DNA from: Odobenus rosmarus divergens
Taxonomy: Eukaryota > Chordata > Mammalia > Carnivora > Odobenidae
Reading direction: 5' to 3'
Assembly (NCBI RefSeq): GCF_000321225.1
Contig: NW_004450459.1
Location: 3,564,806-3,628,805 of the forward strand
DNA: 64,000 bases
In this document: in pieces, positions 59,940-64,000 of the stretch
Numbering within the stretch: position 1 is the stretch's first letter
How the letters are laid out: the number at the start of each line of letters is the position of its first letter
Made by a program: the position numbers and the translations under genes
The notes under the pieces: generated by a model
Database searches by the model: none
What the model saw: only the letters and a program-made list of their open reading frames with translations
Told to the model about the DNA's origin: nothing

Positions 59940-60420
59940 CATTGCCCAGATTGGCTTTCATCTAAGCAGTAGTGATCTTTTATTTATTTTTTTTAAAAGA
60001 TTTTATTTATTTATTTATCTGACAGAGAGAGACCCAGCGAGAGAAGGAACACAAGCAGGGCGGGTGGGAGAGGGAGAAGCAGGCTTCCCGCAGAGCAGGG
60101 AGCCCAACGCGGGGCTCGACCCCAGGACCCTGGGATCATGACCTGAGCCAAAGGCAGACGGTTAATGACTGAGCCACCCAGGCATCCCAGTAGTGATCTT
60201 TTAAGGCCCATTTCAAATCCTACATCTTGTGAAGCCTTTCCTGCACATCTCTTGAGAGACTTATGTGTTATTTATTCTCTGCTAGTTACTGCCTCTTGTC
60301 ATTTGCCCTTTCTTCCCAACTAGACTTGGGTATGGGTCTCATGTTTCTTTATATTTTCATCTCTTGGTGTAATGTTCTTGCATGACATTTTAGAATAATT
60401 TTAATAAACTTGTTAATATG
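59940..60420 (+). mobile_element. L2 3' end, sense, split by a SINE
   Basis: After the SINE: 'aaggcccatttcaaatccta', 'gtgaagcctttcctgcacat', 'ccaactagacttgggtatgg' and a terminal 'aataattttaataaacttgt' follow the L2 3' UTR. Confidence 0.65.
59982..60187 (-). mobile_element. CAN-SINE (young subtype), antisense (cluster member 3)
   Basis: 'aagattttatttatttattt', 'gacagagagagacccagcga', 'gagcagggagcccaacgcgg', 'ccctgggatcatgacctgag' and reversed head 'actgagccacccaggcatcc'. Perfect 15 bp TSD 'cagtagtgatctttt' (59967-59981 and 60188-60202). Close to the arctoid young consensus. Confidence 0.97.
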
Positions 60421-60526
60421 TTAAACAAATACTTTGTTAAAGTAACTTTCCAAAACATGGAGTTAAGATTACTTATTATGTGAAATTGGAATAAACAAAT
60501 AGTGTTTTTAAAAAATTGTTAGTCAC

Positions 60527-60720
60527 GGGCGCCTGGGTGGCTCAGATGGTTAAGCGTCTGCCTTCGGCTCAGGTCATGATCCCAGGGTCCTGGGATTGAG
60601 TCCCGCATCGGGCTCCCTGCTCCTTGGGAGCTTGCTTCTCCCTCTGCTTCTCTCTCTCTCTCTCCGTCTGTCTCTCATGAATAAATAAATAAAATATTTT
60701 TTAAAAATAATAAAAAAAAT
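60527..60720 (+). mobile_element. CAN-SINE (young), sense (cluster member 4)
   Basis: Head 'gggcgcctgggtggctcaga', 'gtcctgggattgagtcccgc', CT body, (AAATAAA)n and an A-rich tail. Perfect 17 bp TSD 'aaaaaattgttagtcac' up to sequence ambiguity in the A run (60510-60526 and 60721-60737). Confidence 0.97.
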
Positions 60721-60974
60721 AAAAAATTGTTAGTCACAACTTTTATAATATAAGCTCCCGATGGATGAAAATCTTAAGTATATTGTAAAAAGTCAAACTG
60801 TTAGAAAACTTTGGGAAATGGGCATATGTATTGTTGGTTGTTCGGGAACATCCACATTGTACGACTGCAGGGGTGTCATTTATTCTGTACTCTGTTGAGC
60901 ATAGCACAGCACAGGGTATAGTAGACGTGGCACCCTGGAGCTGTACAGTATGGTGGCTGTGATCAGACCCCAAA

Positions 60975-61245
60975 GATTAATTTTTAATCCATAAGCAAAA
61001 TCATAAAGGAGATGATTGAGATAAAGTAAGAGCTCTTGTGCTATGAAAGGAACAAAGTTTTAAACACAGGAAAAATATTCGCAGCAGCATTGCAAAGAAT
61101 ATGTATCATAAGGAGCTTATATTAATAATAAAAATATCAAGATTCATAACGAGTAGATGAAGGATATGAATTCACACAAGCTCTTAAAGAGACACAAACT
61201 GGAAACAACATGAGAGGGGTAGTACTACTTGGACTGCTTCAAAGA
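60975..61245 (+). mobile_element. Decayed L1M fragment, sense
   Basis: 'gaaaaatattcgcagcagca', 'tcataaggagcttatattaa' and 'gagacacaaactggaaacaa' are L1 ORF2-end-like. Confidence 0.45.
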
Positions 61246-61499
61246 CCTATTGAAAACTATGAACCAGCTCTTCAGAGAAATACTTACGCATAACATTTCA
61301 GGAAGTTTAGGGGACCACAAAGTTTTTTCTAGCTTCTGGAGTTTTATAAATGAACATTTAATGTCAGTTAGTGCAAAGAAACAAAGTAAAATATGTCTGC
61401 ACTTATTCACTTATTCACTAACTAGATAGCCTCCAGAAAATTGAGAGCTTGCTTGTAGAAAGTAGAATTTAAAGAGCTTCTTAAATAGCTGGGGAAAAG

Positions 61500-61880
61500 A
61501 AAAATAAAATTATGGTTTGCCTTGAGTCCTGGAAGTCCACCTGCCAGCTGTGAATGTGTAAGGGAACAAGACGTGGAAATAGAACAAAGAGATGATTTGG
61601 AGACGGAGGGGTTGAGAGAACACCTCAAGCACAATGGAAGGAATAGGCAGAGAAGTACAAAAAAGGCCAGAAGTGGCCTGGTGAGACCTCTCACAACTGA
61701 AGGTAAGCATCTTGACATGAAGGGCAGTAGGAAGCCTTTGCAGGGTATTGAAAGAGGAGTAGGGATTTAGAAGTAACGGATTAGCCTGCAACCTGAGTTG
61801 TGTAACTAATTGACGAATGATTCTGGGGGAAAAATGGGCCAGATGCAGTTCAATTTGAAATCTGTTAAAAAATACTGTTT
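61500..61880 (-). mobile_element. Probable L2 fragment, antisense
   Basis: 'aggaagcctttgcagggtat' and 'gagtagggatttagaagtaa' fit reversed L2. Open frames of 98 and 124 codons overlapping it on the minus strand are not supported as genes. Confidence 0.45.
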
Positions 61881-62548
61881 TCAAATAGGGATAAGGAGAT
61901 TTTATAATTTTTTATTTTTTTAATCCTCCAGTAAGACAGTGCTCTCCTGACTATGAAATATTTAGTGTAAAGAAAAAAATGTGATGTGTGTCCGTTTCTG
62001 TGTTTTAATAATGGAAGTTTACAAGGAAGTTGTGCTTTTCTAGTTGTTACACATGGAGATTCAAAGGCCTGAATATCGTAAGCAACAGGCGATTCAGTGG
62101 AAGCCCAGTTGGCATTAGCTGGAAGTGTATGTGGCCTTCCACACCTTGCTGGTAGATGGAATTCTTGGAATTAGGTCGACTTTATGGTTGGCCTACTACC
62201 TACCTCTTGGAATGGATTCGTTTTCATGGATTTGTTTTAATGAAAATGTGTAAAAGTTACTGGCTGCATGATAAAAACACTAGTTCATTAGTGACAGCAT
62301 AATGTTTTCTGATCTATTTTCAGGTGTGATCTATATCATATTAATATGTTTATTTCATATTCACTGCTGCTAGCAAGGCATGCTGAGAGGTTCTATGAAA
62401 ATGTGTGAAAGGGGTACAGGAAATGGAGATTGTGTAAAGCGGTAGATATGTATCTCTTTTTCTTTTGTTATAAACAAACTTAGGAACAATTACAAATGAA
62501 GAAAATTTGCTAAACTCTTTTAAATTCAGATGGCATGATTTAAAATAG

Positions 62549-62854
62549 AGCTATTTAATAAAAATATAATGCAAGCCACCTATGTAATTTTTTATTTTCT
62601 AGTAGCCACATTAAAAATTAAGAAATATGTGAAATTGATTTTAATATATTTTTATTAACTCAAATATCCAAAATTATTATTTCAACATGTAATCAACATG
62701 AAATTATTGATGAGCTATTTTAACTTTTTTTTGGCACAATATTTTTGAAATCTGGTGGGTATTTTACATTTACAACATATTTCAGTTCACACCATCTACT
62801 GTGTTAAGTGCTTAATAGCCACAGGTAACTAGGGGCTACTGTATTGGACAGTAT
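62549..62854 (+). mobile_element. hAT-type MITE (MER3/MER58-like), sense
   Basis: 'aaatataatgcaagccacct', 'tctagtagccacattaaaaa', 'aacatgtaatcaacatgaaa' and 'ggggctactgtattggacag'. Near complete copy with inverted termini. Confidence 0.85.
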
Positions 62855-63853
62855 GGATTTAGAATGTTTGCCCTGTGTCCTTCCACATACTATGGATTAA
62901 TTTGTTTTTACTCCCTTTTACCTGTTTTTATTGTGCATAGGTATCAAGAACTGGGGCACACCCCTATTTGTAAAAGGAAGATTAATAACCCTTTTTGGCT
63001 AGAGGTAATTAGATGTGAAAGGTCCAAAAGTTCAACAGTCAGTACAGAAATGCAGGCTGTTTTTTCAAGGGTTTTGTTTTGAAACACAGGTCTCTCTGCC
63101 CATGGTTTTCATTATTGGTATCTTATGGTAGTATATGCATAATTGAGAGGGAGTCTCTGTTCTTTTTTTTATTGGTTTCATTGGTTTTATAAGCTGAAAT
63201 GTCATTTGTTATGAGTTTGACTTTTTTATAGTAACATTTTCTCAGCAAGCGTGAGCTAAAATATTGTAAATGTTTTATCTTGTTATAGATAATCTTGCCA
63301 TTAGCAATACTCCTATTTCAGACAACCTTTAACGGACATTTATAGAAGTACTTTGTAAATAATTTTAATTAATGTCTTTCTGAGAACTTCTAGGAGGGGT
63401 AACATTGTCTCAGGATTTAAAATTGATTGAATCTAACTATAGTTTGTTGGATTTTATTTGATATAAACTTCAAATAAGATAGAGTTAGTTCCATTTTTTG
63501 GACTATGATTTCTATTCACTACCCTCATGCCATAAGACAGTCTGCTGTTTTTGAACACTAAATTTTAATATTAAAAACTTCCTAAAACACAGTTTATTTG
63601 TTTGCACATAGTACATGATAGAACCAGACTGTATTTTCCAAGATGTCTAGCCTTGTGCATTTTTATTGCCATTTACTTTCTTCGTTTGTGTTGAATTATG
63701 ACAAGTGTCAGTTAATTGCAGCTCTATGTGCCCATTTGAAACTAAATAGCTATTACTTATTGACTATGCTAGGTACTTTGTTACACAACTTACATATATT
63801 ATTTTTCAGTTCTGTCAGGGAGATATTATCATCTTTTTAGAAATAAGAATAAA
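62855..63853. other. Unassigned intronic sequence
   Basis: No exon or confident repeat. 63745-63850 has faint antisense MIR wording ('tgactatgctaggtactttg'). Confidence 0.4.
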
Positions 63854-64000
63854 TCTGCAAGAGACTCATTTTAGACCCAAAGACACCCCCAGATTGAAAG
63901 TGAGGGGGTGGAAAACCATTTATCATGCTAATGGACACCAAAAGAAAGCTGGGGTGGCAATCCTTATATCAGACAAAATAGATTTTAAACCAAAGACTGT
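63854..64000 (+). mobile_element. L1 ORF2 endonuclease-region start, sense, runs off window
   Basis: Reads in one open frame from about 63857: QETHFRPKDTPRLKVRGWK, then ...KKAGVAILISDKIDFKPKT. This is the N-terminal (APE-type endonuclease) part of L1 ORF2. The upstream flank is not L1, so the copy is 5'-truncated within ORF2. The frame stays open for the 48 visible codons, unlike the other L1s here, so it is a younger insertion. The rest lies beyond the edge. Confidence 0.9.

Larger units (their letters stand above)
45764..64000 (+). other. UBE2E3: UBE2E3 intron 3 (incomplete)
   Basis: More than 18.2 kb with no further UBE2E3 exon found; I looked for the following UBC block (residues after PPPNCS) and saw nothing. 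The first 1.2 kb and 47.3-49.4 kb lack recognisable repeats. The elements it holds are listed separately; 44.2-46.9, 47.3-49.5, 54.6-56.8 and 61.9-62.5 kb show nothing else that I can name. Confidence 0.85.

Noticed and set aside
60527..60620. tRNA-like sequences at SINE heads
   Set aside because: They are tRNA-Lys-derived SINE 5' regions with A and B box remnants, flanked by TSDs and A-rich tails, not tRNA genes.
61510..61884. 124-codon and 98-codon minus-strand frames
   Set aside because: They lie in probable antisense L2 within a UBE2E3 intron, with no coding features.
1..64000. CRISPR arrays, operons or other prokaryotic systems
   Set aside because: The DNA is clearly mammalian; regular repeats seen are microsatellites and dispersed SINEs.

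Overview
This is mammalian genomic DNA. It carries many tRNA-Lys-derived CAN-SINEs, whose heads (GGGCRCCTGGGTGGCTCAG) and (AAATAAA)n tails occur only in Carnivora. The body of the younger copies is the non-dog, non-cat form, so an arctoid caniform (bear, seal or mustelid group) is most likely; the species cannot be fixed. A 245-base run of N (42556-42800) shows it is a draft assembly.

Only one gene is supported: the 5' part of UBE2E3 (ubiquitin-conjugating enzyme E2 E3) on the + strand. A TATA-less CpG island at about 41750-42960, interrupted by the N gap, is its likely promoter and the likely site of the non-coding first exon. Coding exon 2 (ATG at 43737, donor after 43930) encodes the low-complexity N-terminal extension. 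Exon 3 (45713-45763) starts the UBC fold. The remaining exons, including the one with the catalytic cysteine, lie beyond the window, so intron 3 is longer than 18.2 kb.

Positions 1-41.7 kb are intergenic, consistent with the gene desert upstream of UBE2E3 in human 2q31. They hold CAN-SINEs in both orientations, several old L1 remnants, MIR and L2 fragments, MER5A and other hAT elements, and a series of MaLR-type solo LTRs (about 8.7, 12.9, 21.1, 23.5, 27.3 and 27.8 kb). One mostly repeat-free block at 31.0-32.45 kb looks like a candidate distal regulatory element. Intron 2 and the first part of intron 3 (43.9-46.9 kb) are also nearly repeat-free. The rest of intron 3 has hAT/MER20 elements, an antisense L1M 3' end carrying a (TTTC)n microsatellite, a tight cluster of four CAN-SINEs in alternating orientation (59.3-60.7 kb), and the 5'-truncated start of an L1 whose ORF2 endonuclease frame is open to the window end.

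I found no CRISPR array, operon, tRNA gene or other novel multi-gene system. The most interesting signals are a SINE insertion with an internally inverted tail at 19.3 kb, the alternating SINE cluster, the repeat-free block with a perfect POU-type palindrome, and a higher-order TG/TA repeat at 11.8 kb. Repeat family names come from reading against remembered consensus sequences; boundaries are approximate unless a target-site duplication (TSD) is given.
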